Counted from the first letter of the stretch, positions 1 through 10,670 are shown. The stretch: DNA of 64,000 nucleotides from Haberlea rhodopensis (GCA_907163345.1 CAJQUN010001296.1:16619-80618); one strand, 5' to 3'. A program made the numbers and translations. Notes: a model not told the origin generated them from the letters alone.

Positions 1-4
1 GATA

Positions 5-109
5 GACATCAACTGGACAGACATCATCTGGATGGACATCAACTGGACAAACATCTACCGGATGAACATCAACCGGATGGACATCCACTGGACAACTATC
101 AACTGGATA
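5..109 (+). repeat. 15-bp minisatellite in the C1 LTR
   Basis: Seven consecutive imperfect units start at 5, 20, 35, 50, 65, 80 and 95, with consensus GACATCAACTGGACA or GACATCAACCGGATG. The array probably continues upstream of the window. It lies in the U3 part of the LTR, before the TATA box. Confidence 0.85.
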
Positions 110-399
110 GTCTCACATTGAATAAAGACATCTACTGGTGACAAAGGGATGAACGACCAGTTGAACAAAGAAGGCCAGCAGAAGTCTAACCACCCAGTAA
201 GAGCACTAAGCAACGAGACAAAACAAGTACAACATTCTCTGACAAAGGTACAACAGAGCGGCGCACCCTGCTATATCTCCGCCACCATTAGCGTCAGAAT
301 AAAAGAGCCGTTGCTTAACAAAATAGGAAAGAAGACAATCTGTATTTGGAAAACTAATCTCTTCCTAATACAGAAAAGCTACCGTTGGACCACTGAGCC

Positions 400-407
400 T
401 ATAAATA
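400..407 (+). promoter_or_regulatory. Candidate TATA box of the C1 LTR
   Basis: TATAAATA is preceded by a GC-richer stretch and lies about 610 bp before the LTR end, a sensible place for an LTR promoter. Transcription would be expected to start about 25-35 bp downstream. No transcript evidence is available. Confidence 0.5.
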
Positions 408-1011
408 CGTTCAAGCAAAGAATGAAGATGTTAGCTGAGCGACTTATTCAAACAAAGAGAAACACCTCATCGAAAACAGAAAATCAACTCAATGATATTC
501 TAAAAGTTCAGTAAAGAGCAGACAAGCAGTACAACTGAATCTGTGACAGATTATTTCTAACTGAAGTCTGCTGCTCAAGAACACTCGAAGCTAAATAGTT
601 TATTTTATGAGAGTGTCATAGAAACTATTGTAATAAAATCAAGAGTTTGTGATTGCTAGGAGTTTAGGCCAAGTTGTGTGAGTGCCTAAGAAGGTTGTAT
701 ACTGTAAAGTGTAAACCAAGTCTTCTAGTGGAACCTTCCTGCAAAGGAAGAAGGGGAGACGTAGAAGCGTTGTGCTTCGAACTTTCAGAAACAATACCTG
801 TGTCATTTACTTACTGCTTATCTATCATCCAGTTTTATATCTCTCACAAGTCCAGCAGACGTCTTCCACACTATATTCAGTGTCTGCTGACTTTCCTTAT
901 ATTGAGAAGCTACTGCAGTACTTAACAGTCTGCAGTTAACCCGAACGAAATCGAAATTGAATCTAGTATTTATTCAACCCCCCCTCTAAACACTACCCTG
1001 ATCCTAACAAG

Positions 1012-1023
1012 TGGTATCAGAGC
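1012..1023 (+). promoter_or_regulatory. C1 primer-binding site (tRNA-iMet)
   Basis: TGGTATCAGAGC, complementary to the 3' end of plant initiator tRNA-Met, lies two bases after the LTR end. It primes minus-strand DNA synthesis. Confidence 0.92.
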
Positions 1024-1060
1024 TTAGGTCTTCTCAATCTTGAGAAATTACCAAAAACTG

Positions 1061-2314
1061 ATGGCCTCATTCAGCAAGATTCCAATGTTCAAGAAGGATG
1101 AATATGACAATTGGAGAATTCGTATGCAAGCACATCTAAGTGCCCAAGATGATGACATGTGGTTCGTAATCACTGATGGACCAATGAAGATCTTGAAAGT
1201 CAATACAGCAACTGCTATCTCTGGTGGTGAACCTCAGATGGTTGAAAAGGATAGATCCTTCTGGACAAATGAAGAAAAGAAAAAGGCAATGGCAAAAGAC
1301 ATACTGTTCAAAACTCTGGACAAAAATATGTTCAACAAGATCAAAATGTGTCCCACTGCAAAGGACATCTGGGAAAAGATTGCTCAGCTATGCGAAGGAA
1401 ATGATCAAACCAAGGAAAACAAGCTCACTGTTGCCTTACAGAAGTTTGAAAACATCCAAATGATGTCCGGAGAAACTCTCAGCGAATACGATGAGAGAGT
1501 AACTGGAATCATAAATGAACTCAATAGCCTTGGTAAAGATTTATCCAACAGGGAAGTCACTCTAAAAGTCATGAGAGGTCTCCCAAGAGAATGGTATGTA
1601 AAGACGATTGCTATGAGAGAATCAAAAGATCTAAACAAGATAGATCTACATGACTTATTTGCTGACTTAAAAGCTTATGAGTTCGAACTAGGTATTCGGA
1701 TTGAAGATGAACCCAGCACCAGTCAACCAACCAAAGCTCTTACTGCATCTGAAGCTCCTCCTATCACAACAGCAATGACCCCTGAAAAAATACGCAACGA
1801 TGCAATGGCGAGATTTGTCAAGAAATTTGGAAAGTTTATGAAGAAGAGTCAAAAGACCTATCAATCCTACCCAAGGAGACAAAGCTTCAAAAATAGATCA
1901 TATGAAGATGATCGTGTATGCTTTAACTGTCTCAAGCCAGGACATTTTATTGCTGACTGTCCTAAACCGAAGAAGGATGATCAAAAGAAAGGATCCAAAG
2001 ATTATAGAAAGTCTAAAGAGAATAGAAGATCATCCAGAAGAGACAGAGAACAGAAAGTACTGGTGGCGGAAGAAAACAAGAACAAATGGGCTGACTCAGA
2101 ATCAGAAACTTATTCCAGCTCATCCACTGACAGTGAAGATGAAGAAGTTCGTTGTCTAATGGCCAACGACGACTGTGAGGTAAATGATCCTAATCTTTCT
2201 GAATTCACACATATTGAGCTCACAAATGCGTTACAGAACATGAGAAATGAGTATCAGATGTTGTACGAATCCTTCGAGAACTACAAGACTGAACAACTAG
2301 TCCCAACAAAATAG
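1061..2314 (+). pseudogene. gag: C1 Gag, N-terminal part with zinc knuckle
   Basis: Gag forms the cytoplasmic particle that packages element RNA. The first ATG in frame is at 1061 (MASFSKIPMFKKDEY); the open frame reaches further left only by using TTG at 1040. The UBN2-type gag domain fills roughly residues 10-200. A CCHC knuckle, CFNCLKPGHFIADC (C-X2-C-X4-H-X4-C), lies at 1919-1960 and is followed by a basic stretch and an acidic Ser-rich stretch. The frame stops at TAG 2312-2314. SIRE gag normally continues toward pol, and the continuation is found in another frame at 2359-3003, so this is a broken copy. Confidence 0.85.
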
Positions 2315-2358
2315 CAGAACAACGAATGTGATTGTGAACAATCAATTGAGTTGAAAGC

Positions 2359-3003
2359 TTGAGGGATAAAGTAAGTCAGCTCGAGAAAGAACGGGATGAA
2401 GCAACATGTGCACACCAGAAACTCAGTAAGCTGGTTCGCACATGGAATGCATCTACTGCCAGAAAAGATGAAATGCTTGAGTCAATAAGGCTTGCTGGTG
2501 ATCTAACCGGCATAGGCTACTCTAACAATGATGGTAATTCATCCGGCATCAAATCTCAAGTGTGTCTAGAAAGAAACAAGATTCAAACTATGAATTTTGT
2601 TAAATCTAGCACATTATATGAACCAAGTGAGTTGGTTAAGGAATCTGTTGAGCCAATACTCTTCAAGGAACGGGCATCACACAAAGGTATCAGTTATGTG
2701 AAGCCAAAAGAGAAAGCTAGACAGGGGCAAAAGTTTAGAAATAAACATAAACCCACTGGTCAGGCCACTCGCGAGGTAAAACCTAACTGGTATCATAATT
2801 GTATGCCTGTCCAAAAGAGATATATGCTTCCAAACAGAAACCAAAAACCTAAACAACATGCATACACTCATTATAGCACATATCACCCAAGAACATCTTT
2901 ATCATATAATGCACACACATTTCAGGACACGCACAGACCCAAAAAGCTCAGGGTTATACAAGTGTGGGTCCCGAAAGGAATAATCCTGTCTGGACCCAAG
3001 TAG
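2359..3003 (+). pseudogene. gag: C1 Gag C-terminal/spacer segment
   Basis: This is an out-of-frame continuation of gag. It starts with a coiled-coil-like segment (LEKERDEATCAHQKL), followed by WNASTARKDEML and GIGYSNND, as in the spacer between the zinc knuckle and protease of SIRE-type elements. The rest is basic and low in complexity and shows no catalytic motif. It follows the 2314 stop after a short gap and ends just before the protease. Its function in intact elements is not known to me. Confidence 0.65.
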
Positions 3004-3018
3004 GATTGGGTACCAATC

Positions 3019-3525
3019 ATGTTATCGCTTAAATTGCAGAAAGCTAGAATGCATCAAGTTCGGAGCTCAGAATGGTTTCTGGACAGCGGATGCTCTAGAC
3101 ATATGACAGGGAATGGGGGCTTATTGTCTGAATTGGTGGACTCCACCGGACCTAGAATAACCTTTGGAGACAACGCGAAAGGTAGAACCGTGGGTAAGGG
3201 TAAGATTATCTAAGGTAACATTATTATTAAAGATATTCTGTTGGTTGAAAATCTATGTTATAACTTGATTAGCATAAGTCAACTCTGTGACAATGGTCAC
3301 TCTGTAGAGTTCAACCAGCACTCATGCACAATCAAATCTACTAATGGCAGTATATTACTTGTAGGAAGAAGGCATGATAACACATATAAAATTGATTGTA
3401 ATCTTAATCAGCCTACCTCCTCTACTTGCTTTGCTGCCCTGAATACTTCCAAAAATTGTCTTTGGCACAAACGATTGAGTCACTTAAATATTAAAACTTT
3501 GCCAGTCTGCGTAAACTTGATCTAG
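3019..3525 (+). pseudogene. pol: C1 protease and GAG-pre-integrase
   Basis: The aspartic protease motif is WFLDSGCSRHMTGN, with the catalytic D-S-G near 3082. The frame is cut by TAA at 3211-3213 but continues without shift into 3214-3525. That part carries the GAG-pre-integrase signature LWHKRLSHLN, which is the start of the integrase zinc-binding region. A TAG stop ends it at 3523-3525. The remaining zinc-binding cysteines (CAACQLGK) follow at about 3570 in another frame. Confidence 0.85.
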
Positions 3526-4274
3526 TCATTGGACTGCCCCAAATTGAGTTCTCAAAAGATAAGATCTGTGCAGCATGCCAACTTGGTAAGCAAATCAGAT
3601 CCTCCTTTAAGAACAAAGGGAGTAAATCTTCTTCTTGGTGCCTAGAGTTACTGCATATGGATCTATTTGGTCCTATACGCGTAACATGTCTAGGGGGAAT
3701 GAAGTATACCCTAGTGTTAATAGAAGATTACACTCGTTTTACGTGGGTCCTATTCCTAAGTGGCAAAGATCAGGCTACTCCAAAGCAGATCAAACTACTG
3801 AAAAGACTCCAAAATGACAAATCGTGTGGGATAGATAGAATTCGCAGTGATAAAGGTACTGAGTTTACCAATCAGTCACTCGAATCATATCTAGATGACC
3901 TAGGTATTAAACACGAATACTCTGCTGCTAGAACTCCTCAACAAAACGGAGTTGCTGAGCGTAGGAACCGCACTTTGAAAGAAGCTGCGTGAACTATGCT
4001 TGCGGAATCAGAAATATCGCAGAGATTTTGGGCAGAAGCTGTCAACACAGCTTGTTATACGCAGAACAGATCAATGATTAATAAGCGAGCAAATAAAACC
4101 CCTTATGAGATCTGGATTGGCAGTAAGCCAAATATTTCTTATTTCCATGTGTTAGGTTGCAAATGTTTTATTCACAACAATGGAAAGACTCATCTCACCA
4201 TGCTGGAATATTTCTTGGATATTCTACAGTTAGTAAAGCATTCAGAGTATTTAATAATAGAACTCTTATTGTAG
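3526..4274 (+). pseudogene. pol: C1 integrase (broken)
   Basis: Integrase joins element cDNA to host DNA. The D-D-E core can be followed through HMDLFGPIR (first Asp), IRSDKGTEF (second Asp) and NGVAERRNRTL (Glu). TGA at 3990-3992 replaces what is normally Arg (CGA) in the RT(M/L)L context. The core continues at 3996 in the next frame segment, with AEAVNTACYTQNR and KTPYEIWIGSKP. It loses frame again near 4160. Confidence 0.85.
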
Positions 4275-5731
4275 AGGAATCAGTGCATGTAAAATTTGAT
4301 GAACCTACTGATTGTACTGTATCTAATCTGCAAATCAACAATTTGAGCAATCGACTGAAAAGCACTCACATTGATGAAAATGTGGATGATGAGATAAATT
4401 ACAGAAACAAGACTAACTGCTCCTTAGAACCAGAAGTTCCTGAAGCTCAAACAGAGGAGTCTGCTGGTCAACAAGCACTGCATCCAGCTGACAATGACAC
4501 TGTTGCGCATACTCCTGCTGCAGTAGAAGGAACAAATGGAAAAGATGCATCAATTAGCACTTCTGAACTGCCCACTCATATCCAGTCAAATGAAGAACTC
4601 AACTCTCTTGGACCTCCGCTCTGGTGGATGAAGGATCATCCTCCCGAGCAGGTCATAGGTAACCCTGTAGCTCCTCTACGCACCAGAGGACAGATGATTA
4701 ATGAATTTCTTCATGCTGCATTCATATCTCACTTAGAACGTAAGAAGATTGATGATGCTATGTTAGACCCAAGTTGGGTAGAAGCGATGCAGGAAGAACT
4801 AAATCAGTTTGAACGAAACAAAGTATGGTATTTAGTACCATGACCACAGCATCACACTATAATAGGTACCAAATGGGTATTTAGGAATAAATTAGATGAA
4901 AATGGAACAGTAATCAGAAATAAAGCAAGATTAGTCGCACAGGGCTACAGACAGGAAGAAGGCATTGATTTTGATGAAACCTTTGCCCCTGTAGCTCGAC
5001 TAGAAGCAATTCGCATATTTCTTGCATTTGTTGCTTTTAAAGACTTTAAAGTCTATCAGATGGATGTTAAGAATGCATTTCTTAACGGCAAACTCCAGGA
5101 AGAAGTTTACGTTGAACAACCTCCTGGATTTGAAAGTCATCAGCAGCCCTCCTATGTTTTTCGTCTAAACAAAGCATTGTGTGCATGGTATGAAACTTTA
5201 TCAAAATATTTGACTGAGCATAACTTTACCATTGGCACGGTGGACAAGACCCTCTTCAAGTTTACAAAGGGTGATCATACTCTGCTTGTTCAAATTTATG
5301 TTGATGATATTATTTTCAGCAGTACTAACTCAAAATTGTGCGAAAGATTTTCTAAAATTATGCAGGATCAATTTGAGATGAGCATGATGGGAGAATTATC
5401 ATTTTTCTTAGGATTGCAAGTCAAGCAATCCAGTGAAGGAATTCTGATAAATCAGTCTAAATATACTAAAGAACTGCTGAAGACATATGGAATGAGTACC
5501 AGCTCAGCTGCCGCCACACCAATGAGCTCATCCGCCAAACTCGACTTGGATACTTCAGGAATACCAGTCGAAGTTACAATGTATCAAGGCATTATCGGAT
5601 TTTTACTGTACTTGACAGCCAGCCGACCAGATATTATGTTTGCAGTCTGTATGTGCGCCCGGTTTCAAGCAAATCCCAAGCAGTCACACTTCACTGCTGT
5701 CAAAAGGATTCTCAAATATCCGAGGCACTGA
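4157..5731 (+). pseudogene. pol: C1 integrase C-terminus and reverse transcriptase
   Basis: The segment opens with the integrase C-terminus (HHAGIFLGYST) and an acidic linker. It reaches the RT N-terminus (DPSWVEAMQEELNQFERN), then TGA at 4841-4843. The same frame resumes at 4844 and is open to 5731: GTKWVFRNKLDENG, ARLVAQGY, the conserved MDVKNAFLNG near 5060, and the catalytic YVDD near 5297. LHHLKQAP-type residues are replaced by LCAWYETL, which is unusual. A frameshift at about 5731 separates RT from RNase H. Confidence 0.88.
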
Positions 5732-6240
5732 GAATGTCGGCCTATGGTACCCAAGAGATTCAACGTTTAATCTTATCGGATACTCAGATGCAGATTATGC
5801 TGGATGCAAAATTGACAGGAAGAGCACCAGTGGATATTGTCAATTTCTTGGTGATCGATTAATATCATGGGGTTGTAAGAAGCAGACATCCATAGCAACA
5901 TCTACTGCAGAGGCAGAATATCTTGCTGCTGGAAGCTGGTGTGCTCAACTGCTCTGGATTCAGCAACAACTGAGTGATTATGGAATTGAATCCACTAGCA
6001 CCCATATTTTGTGAAAATACGTCTGCAATAGCCATTACATACAACCCAGTTCTTCATACGCGAACCAAACATATTGACATCCGTCATCATTTTATCAGAG
6101 ATCATGTTATGAAGAAAGAAATTCGGCTGTAGTATATTTCTACCGAACAACAGGCAGCAGACATTTTCACAAAACCCCTACCGGACGCTAAGTTTTCCTA
6201 CTTTCGCAATATTCTTGGTTTAATTGAAATCGATCCTTGA
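5732..6240 (+). pseudogene. pol: C1 RNase H (broken)
   Basis: RNase H motifs are clear: YSDADYAGCKIDRKSTSGYC and TSTAEAEYLAA, with the catalytic D and E. The frame stops at 6014. Weak continuation, RTKHIDIRHHFIRD then a stretch ending in LIEIDP, runs to about 6238, where copia pol normally ends. Confidence 0.82.
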
Positions 6241-6339
6241 TTATTTTTATAAGGATATTGAATTCAGGGGGAATTTTCTCAGTTTAATTCGCATGAATTA
6301 AGGGGGAATTTCAGTTACAATTTTATCTTGGTTATTTAA
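6241..6339 (+). other. C1 3' untranslated region with two PPT-like tracts
   Basis: Two purine tracts with the core AGGGGGAA lie near 6266 and 6301. Either could be the polypurine tract priming plus-strand synthesis. The 3' LTR expected after them is absent because G1 begins at 6340. Confidence 0.55.
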
Positions 6340-6997
6340 TGTGATGCCCCAAAATTAATTAATGGCAATCTGGACATTAATTATGTTTATATGATGAATT
6401 ATTGCGATGATTAAGTTATGTGTTGAAAATGAAGTGTTAACATGATTTAATTGTGTTGATTTTAATTATGAGGAAAGTATGGATTTAATGAAGTTGGTTG
6501 CATTTTTGTAAAATGCTTTTAAAATACCATGTTGGGATGTTTTATACATCATGTTAATTTGGGGTACAATTTTTAATAACCCCACTATATTCCCCTTTTA
6601 TTCCATTTCCCTTCACTTCTTTCCCCACCACTCTAAAATCCCCAATTCATTCCCAAAGCCCTAACCTCACCCCCATTTTCGAAATCCTTCAAAGGAGGAA
6701 GGAGGAAGCTCCACAAAACTTGTGTTTGTGTGATCTTTGTTAAGATTTGGAGTCTTCAAGAGGTATGAAACCCTTCCTTAAGTTTTTATGATGTTTGGTT
6801 TTGAAATGGTATGTTTTTGAAGTGTTTTAGGTGGGTTTGTTTTGGTGTATGTTGCAAGTTGTTGGGGTGTGATTTTTGAAGTGTTTTATGTGGGTTTTAG
6901 TGGGTTATGATGTTGTAGGAAAGTTTGGTTTTGTAAGGTATGAGGATGAGCTTGAAAAATGTACAAAAATGGCGAAAAATCGCGCACCAGCAGGTGG

Positions 6998-7145
6998 CGA
7001 TCGATCGCCTGAAATGAGGCGATCGACCGCCGATGGCCAGTAGCCAATTTCACGTAGCAGACGATCGATCGCCTAAAATTAAGCGATCGATCGCCGCAAG
7101 GCAAAAGAGCGAGGCGGTCGATTGCCTCAAGTAGCGATCGATCGC
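6998..7145. repeat. Array of paired CGATCGATCG palindromes in the G1 LTR
   Basis: GATCGATCG-type cores start at 6999, 7021 (one change), 7063, 7085, 7116 (two changes) and 7136. Spacing within each pair is 22, 22 and 20 bp. The palindromes are extended to GGCGATCGATCGCC in several copies. No protein is encoded here. Confidence 0.85.
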
Positions 7146-7716
7146 CACTGTGTGAAACATGGAAAATGATGATTTTGTTGAATTTTTGGCATTTGGCTAT
7201 TGTTTAGCTTCTAATATCGATTTGTATGGTTGTGTGGAACCATCCCAGGTGCCAACAACATCGAGAAGATAGAGTTCTTCAATTTCTCCACTTTTGGAAT
7301 TAAGGTACGTAAGGAGCGTACGGGCATCGGACGGTAACATACTCCTAACTATGACTATGCATTGATTGCATAAGTATTTATGATGACTATGATGATGATT
7401 GTGATAAGTAAGTTTATGATGATGATGTTTATGATGATGATTGTGATAAATAAGTTTAAGATGATGATGTTTGTGAAGATGATATGATAAGAAGTTTATG
7501 ATGATTATGTTTATGATGATGATTGTGATAAATAATTTTAAGATGATGATGTTTGTGAAGATGATATGATAAGTAAGTTATGATGATGATGTTTATGATG
7601 ATGATTGTGATAAATAAGTTTAAGATGATGATGTTTGTGAAGATGATATGATAAGTAAGTTTATAATAATGTTATACGATGTTTATAAAAGGGTAAGATG
7701 CCCATATGGTAAGATG

Positions 7717-8062
7717 CTATACAATGTTATTATGTGGTAAGATGCCACGGGGTAAGATGCCCATATGGTAAGAGGCCATACGATGTTATTATGTGGTAAG
7801 ATGCCACGGGGTAAGATGCCCATATGGTAAGAGGCCATACGATGTTATTATGTGGTAAGATGCCACGGGGTAAGATGCCCATATGGTAAGATGCCATACA
7901 ATGTTATTATGTGGTAAGATGCCACGGGGTAAGATGTCCATATGGTAAGATGCCATACAATTTTATTATGTGGTAAGATGCCACGGGGTAAGATGCCCAT
8001 ATGGTAAGAGGCCATACGATGTTATTGTGTGGTAAGATGCCACGGGGTAAGATGCCCATATG
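7717..8062 (+). repeat. 59-bp tandem repeat rich in GGTAAGATGCC
   Basis: Five to six copies of a unit of about 59 bp, each holding three copies of GGTAAG(A/T)(T/G)GCC at roughly 16-30 bp spacing, followed by a TATTATGT-type tail. The same array, shorter, is on the minus strand in both G2 LTRs. Confidence 0.88.
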
Positions 8063-8154
8063 CATGAAGGTAAATCAGGGTCAACAAAAAGAAGTTAACG
8101 AATAATCAGCAAGTTTACTTAACCAAGACTTCGTACATTTACTGTTACATTTTG

Positions 8155-8420
8155 TTATGATGCTTATATGATGATGATGTTATAAGATGATGATGTTATA
8201 AGATGATGATGTTATAAAATGATGATACTATAAGATGATGATACTATAAGATGATGATGCTTATATGATGATGATGTTATGAGATGATGATATTATAAGA
8301 CGATGATGCTATAAGATGATGATGCTTATATGATGATGATGTTATAAGATGATGATATTTATAAGATGATAATGCTTATATGATGATGATGTTATAAGAT
8401 GATGATATTTATAAGACGAC
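8155..8420 (+). repeat. GATGAT-rich degenerate tandem repeat
   Basis: Imperfect units of the form ATGATGATGTTATAAG and ATGATGATGCTTATAT repeat many times. A related array occupies 7380-7690. Both recur in reverse orientation in the G2 LTRs. Confidence 0.8.
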
Positions 8421-8898
8421 GATTTTAATCATTCATGTCAAAAATTAATGATTATATGCATGGCTATGAAACAGGGACAACCCAAGAGGGTTAATGCAAT
8501 TAACCAGGAAGTATATGTTACCAATTATTTTCATGCATTTATTTATATGCCATTGCCTTATGATGTTAAGTAACGATGTACATGCTCATGATGGGTTGTT
8601 CCTGTAGGTACACTTTTGGACTGAAGGGCTAGGGGTCGGGTTGAGGCAGTGAGCTAAAAGGAGCATGAAAGAAGATAGGATACAGGACTTTTGGATAGTC
8701 TCTACTCTAGGAACAGTATAATTCTATCGCTTAAACATTCATTATTGAGAATGTAATTAGTTAAGTTTTGAAATTTCATTATTGGCCTGTAATCTTATTA
8801 GCTCAAAACTACAACCGGAACCCCAAGACGTTATTAATGCATGTTTAGTCCATTATATGTGTTTAAGATGATGTTAAGGTAGGCAGACCTTACAGTAG

Positions 8899-8910
8899 TG
8901 GTATCAGAGC
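8899..8910 (+). promoter_or_regulatory. G1 primer-binding site (tRNA-iMet)
   Basis: TGGTATCAGAGC lies four bases after the LTR end and is complementary to the initiator tRNA-Met 3' end. Confidence 0.92.
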
Positions 8911-9130
8911 AGTGGTTAGATAACCCGGGAATGAGTGAAGGGTAGCCTTAGCAATAAGTTGGCTAGGTGCTTACTTTTAAACATGTTTTATGCATATGTT
9001 GCATATGAAGTATATGATGTTATACTAACATGTTTTATTTCTCTAACGATGTATTATATGAACTGCTTTTGGGTATTGTTGTTAACCCTTGTGTTGCAGC
9101 ATAACAGCAAATGCTGAAGTAAGTGATGCG
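8911..9130 (+). other. G1 untranslated leader joined to truncated pol
   Basis: The leader resembles that of G3 (44170-44330), including a pyrimidine-rich stretch ending in TTGCAG at 9094-9099, a plausible splice acceptor. In G3 the gag ATG follows. Here, after about 30 bases, the sequence passes directly into protease-derived sequence, so gag is missing. Confidence 0.7.
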
Positions 9131-9600
9131 ATTTCATATGCACTTCTCCGTCGCCCACTCCTCTTGTAGTCTCGACCCCCGCTGGAAGAAGTTTGATTAC
9201 CAATCAGATTGTTTATGACGGCCTCATTTATTTTGAGGGTAACGAGCTGAGGACAGACTTGATTGTTCTGGGAATGTCAGTTTGCAGGCATTGATGTTCT
9301 GAACAGGTATCAGGCAGTTGTGAACTGCAGGCAGAGGACTGTCCGATTCAGATCTGATATGGGAGTCCAGTTGACATTCTTTGGGGATGGTTCCCGTTCA
9401 AGGATTTCGTTGATATCTGCTGTCAAGATGGCATAGTTATTGGAATGAGACCATAAAGGATATCTCACCTATGCTGTTGATATTACTGAGAAGAGGGAAG
9501 GATTAAAAGTTAAGGATGTGCCCGTAGTGGCGGAGTATCCTGATGTCCTTCCGGAAGAGATTCCCGGATTTCCCCACCGATGAGAGAGGTCGAGTTTGGG
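9131..9600 (+). pseudogene. pol: G1 protease remnant without active site
   Basis: Compared with G3, only the part downstream of the catalytic D-T-G is present: a segment resembling PLxVSTPxG, then NQIVYDGLIYFEGNEL, a damaged GIDVLNRY equivalent, and the linker toward RT (PGFP and VEFGIELLPGTS-like). Several frameshifts are visible. No aspartyl protease could be made. Confidence 0.7.
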
Positions 9601-10192
9601 ATTGAGTTACTACCGGGGACGTCTGCCATTTCTCGTGCCCGCATAGGATGGCACCAGCGGAGCTAAGAGAGTTAAAGGTTCAGTTGCAGAAGCTCCTTGA
9701 CAAGGGCTATATACACCCTAGCATACCGCCCTGGGGTACACCAGTCCTATTTGTCAAAAAGAAAGATGGTTCGAGCGGCTGCGCATCGATTGCAGACAAC
9801 TGAACAAAGCCATAGTGAAGAATAAGTATCCACTTCCGGGGATTGATGATTTGTTTGATCAGCTGCAGAGTACGAGGCTCTACAGTAAGATCTATCTGAG
9901 ATCGGGGTATCATCAGATTCGAGTTCGAGAGGATGATGTACAGAAGACAGCTTCCAGGACTAGATATGGGCACTACGGATTCTTAGTCATGCCTTTTTGG
10001 GGTGACGAATGCCCTAGCTGTTTTATGAGCCTGATGAACAGAGTGCCCCAACCATGTTTGGATCAGTTCGTCATAGTTTTCATTGACGATGTGCTTATTT
10101 ACTCTCGAACTGAAGAGGAACATGTAAAGCACTTGAGAACAGTACTCCAGATCCTTAGGGATTGCCAGACCCCTGACATAGCTGACTCATAA
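9601..10192 (+). pseudogene. pol: G1 reverse transcriptase with internal deletion
   Basis: RT motifs include KNKYPLPGIDDLFDQL, LRSGYHQIRVREDD, RTRYGHYGFLVMPF and the catalytic FIDDVLIYS. The thumb/connection segment that in G3 runs from LYAKLSKCEF to IAKPLTQKG is missing: after LQILRDC the sequence jumps to the end of that region (10165-10200) with a frame change. The same jump occurs in G2. Confidence 0.85.
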
Positions 10193-10196
10193 AGGA

Positions 10197-10670
10197 GTGC
10201 CGTTCTATTGGTCCGAAGCTTGTGAGGAAAGCTTCCAAGAATTGAAGCGTCGTTTGACTACGACACCTATATTGGTGATTTCTTCTGAGAATAAGAGGTT
10301 TGCCTTGTACACGAATGCATCACTGCAGGGTTTGGACTGTGTGTTGATGCAAGATAAGCATGTGTTGGCTTATGCATCGAGGCGGTTGAAACCACATGAG
10401 GCTAGGTACCCAGTCCACGATTTGGAGCTGGCAGCCATTATATTTGCCTTGAAAATTTGGAGGCATTACTTGCATGGTACGTCGGTTACCATCTACACGG
10501 ACCCAAGAGCCTGAAGTTCCTATTCACTCAGACTGAACTGAATATGCGTCAAAGAAGATGGATGGATTTGCTCAAGGATTATGACTGTGAGATTGAGTAC
10601 CATCCTGGTAAAGCAAATTTGATAGCAGACGCCTTAAGTCGGAAGGCGAAGAGTACTGCTGAAGACGCTA
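10197..10670 (+). pseudogene. pol: G1 RNase H (broken)
   Basis: Recognisable RNase H: WSEACEESFQELKRRL, a domain start with YTNAS in place of the usual YTDAS (first catalytic Asp to Asn), VLAYASRRLKPHE, HDLELAAIIFALKIWRHYL, then a frameshift near 10505 before the conserved KSLKFLFTQTELNMRQRRW. It ends with EYHPGKANLIADALSRK. Confidence 0.85.

Larger units (their letters stand above)
1..1009 (+). repeat. C1 5' LTR (3' part)
   Basis: The segment ends in CCTAACA directly before the primer-binding site, as a copia LTR does. It contains a 15-bp minisatellite at its left edge and a TATA box near 400. Open frames at 149-514 and 674-925 show no recognisable protein and are taken as chance. The LTR start lies upstream of the window. 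Confidence 0.75.
1..6339 (+). mobile_element. C1: SIRE/Maximus-like Ty1/copia retrotransposon, degenerate, no 3' LTR
   Basis: The domain order gag, protease, integrase, RT, RNase H is that of Ty1/copia. The gag N-terminus (FKKDEYDNWRIRMQAHL), the long stretch between the zinc knuckle and the protease, and the long LTR point to the SIRE/Maximus lineage. The left end is outside the window. The coding region is broken by in-frame stops near 3211, 3990 and 4841 and by several frameshifts, so the copy is dead. No env-like ORF follows RNase H. Element G1 starts at 6340, just after the 3' untranslated region, and the C1 3' LTR does not reappear in the window. Confidence 0.85.
6340..8894 (+). repeat. 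G1 5' LTR, 2555 bp
   Basis: It starts TGTGATGCCCC and ends CCTTACA, four bases before the PBS. Contents in order: a CT-rich leader at 6590-6760, a possible splice donor at 6763, three pairs of CGATCGATCG-like palindromes (6998-7145), GATGAT-rich repeats (7380-7690), a 59-bp tandem array (7717-8062), more GATGAT-rich repeats (8155-8420) and a long-range inverted repeat (8471-8605). The first 612 bp are repeated at 12288-12899. Confidence 0.9.

Noticed and set aside
149..514. 121-codon frame in the C1 LTR
   Set aside because: It overlaps the TATA box and U3/R region and has no recognisable domain.
1012..1023. tRNA-Met and tRNA-Asp matches as tRNA genes
   Set aside because: Only 12-18 bases complementary to tRNA 3' ends are present, directly beside LTRs; they are primer sites.
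6998..7145. CGATCGATCG arrays as bacterial Dam-type sites or contamination
   Set aside because: They lie inside plant LTRs with confirmed target duplications or paired LTRs and recur in several families.
7717..8062. Tandem 59-bp repeats as a CRISPR-like array
   Set aside because: The repeats are contiguous and have no unique spacers, and the DNA is a plant LTR.
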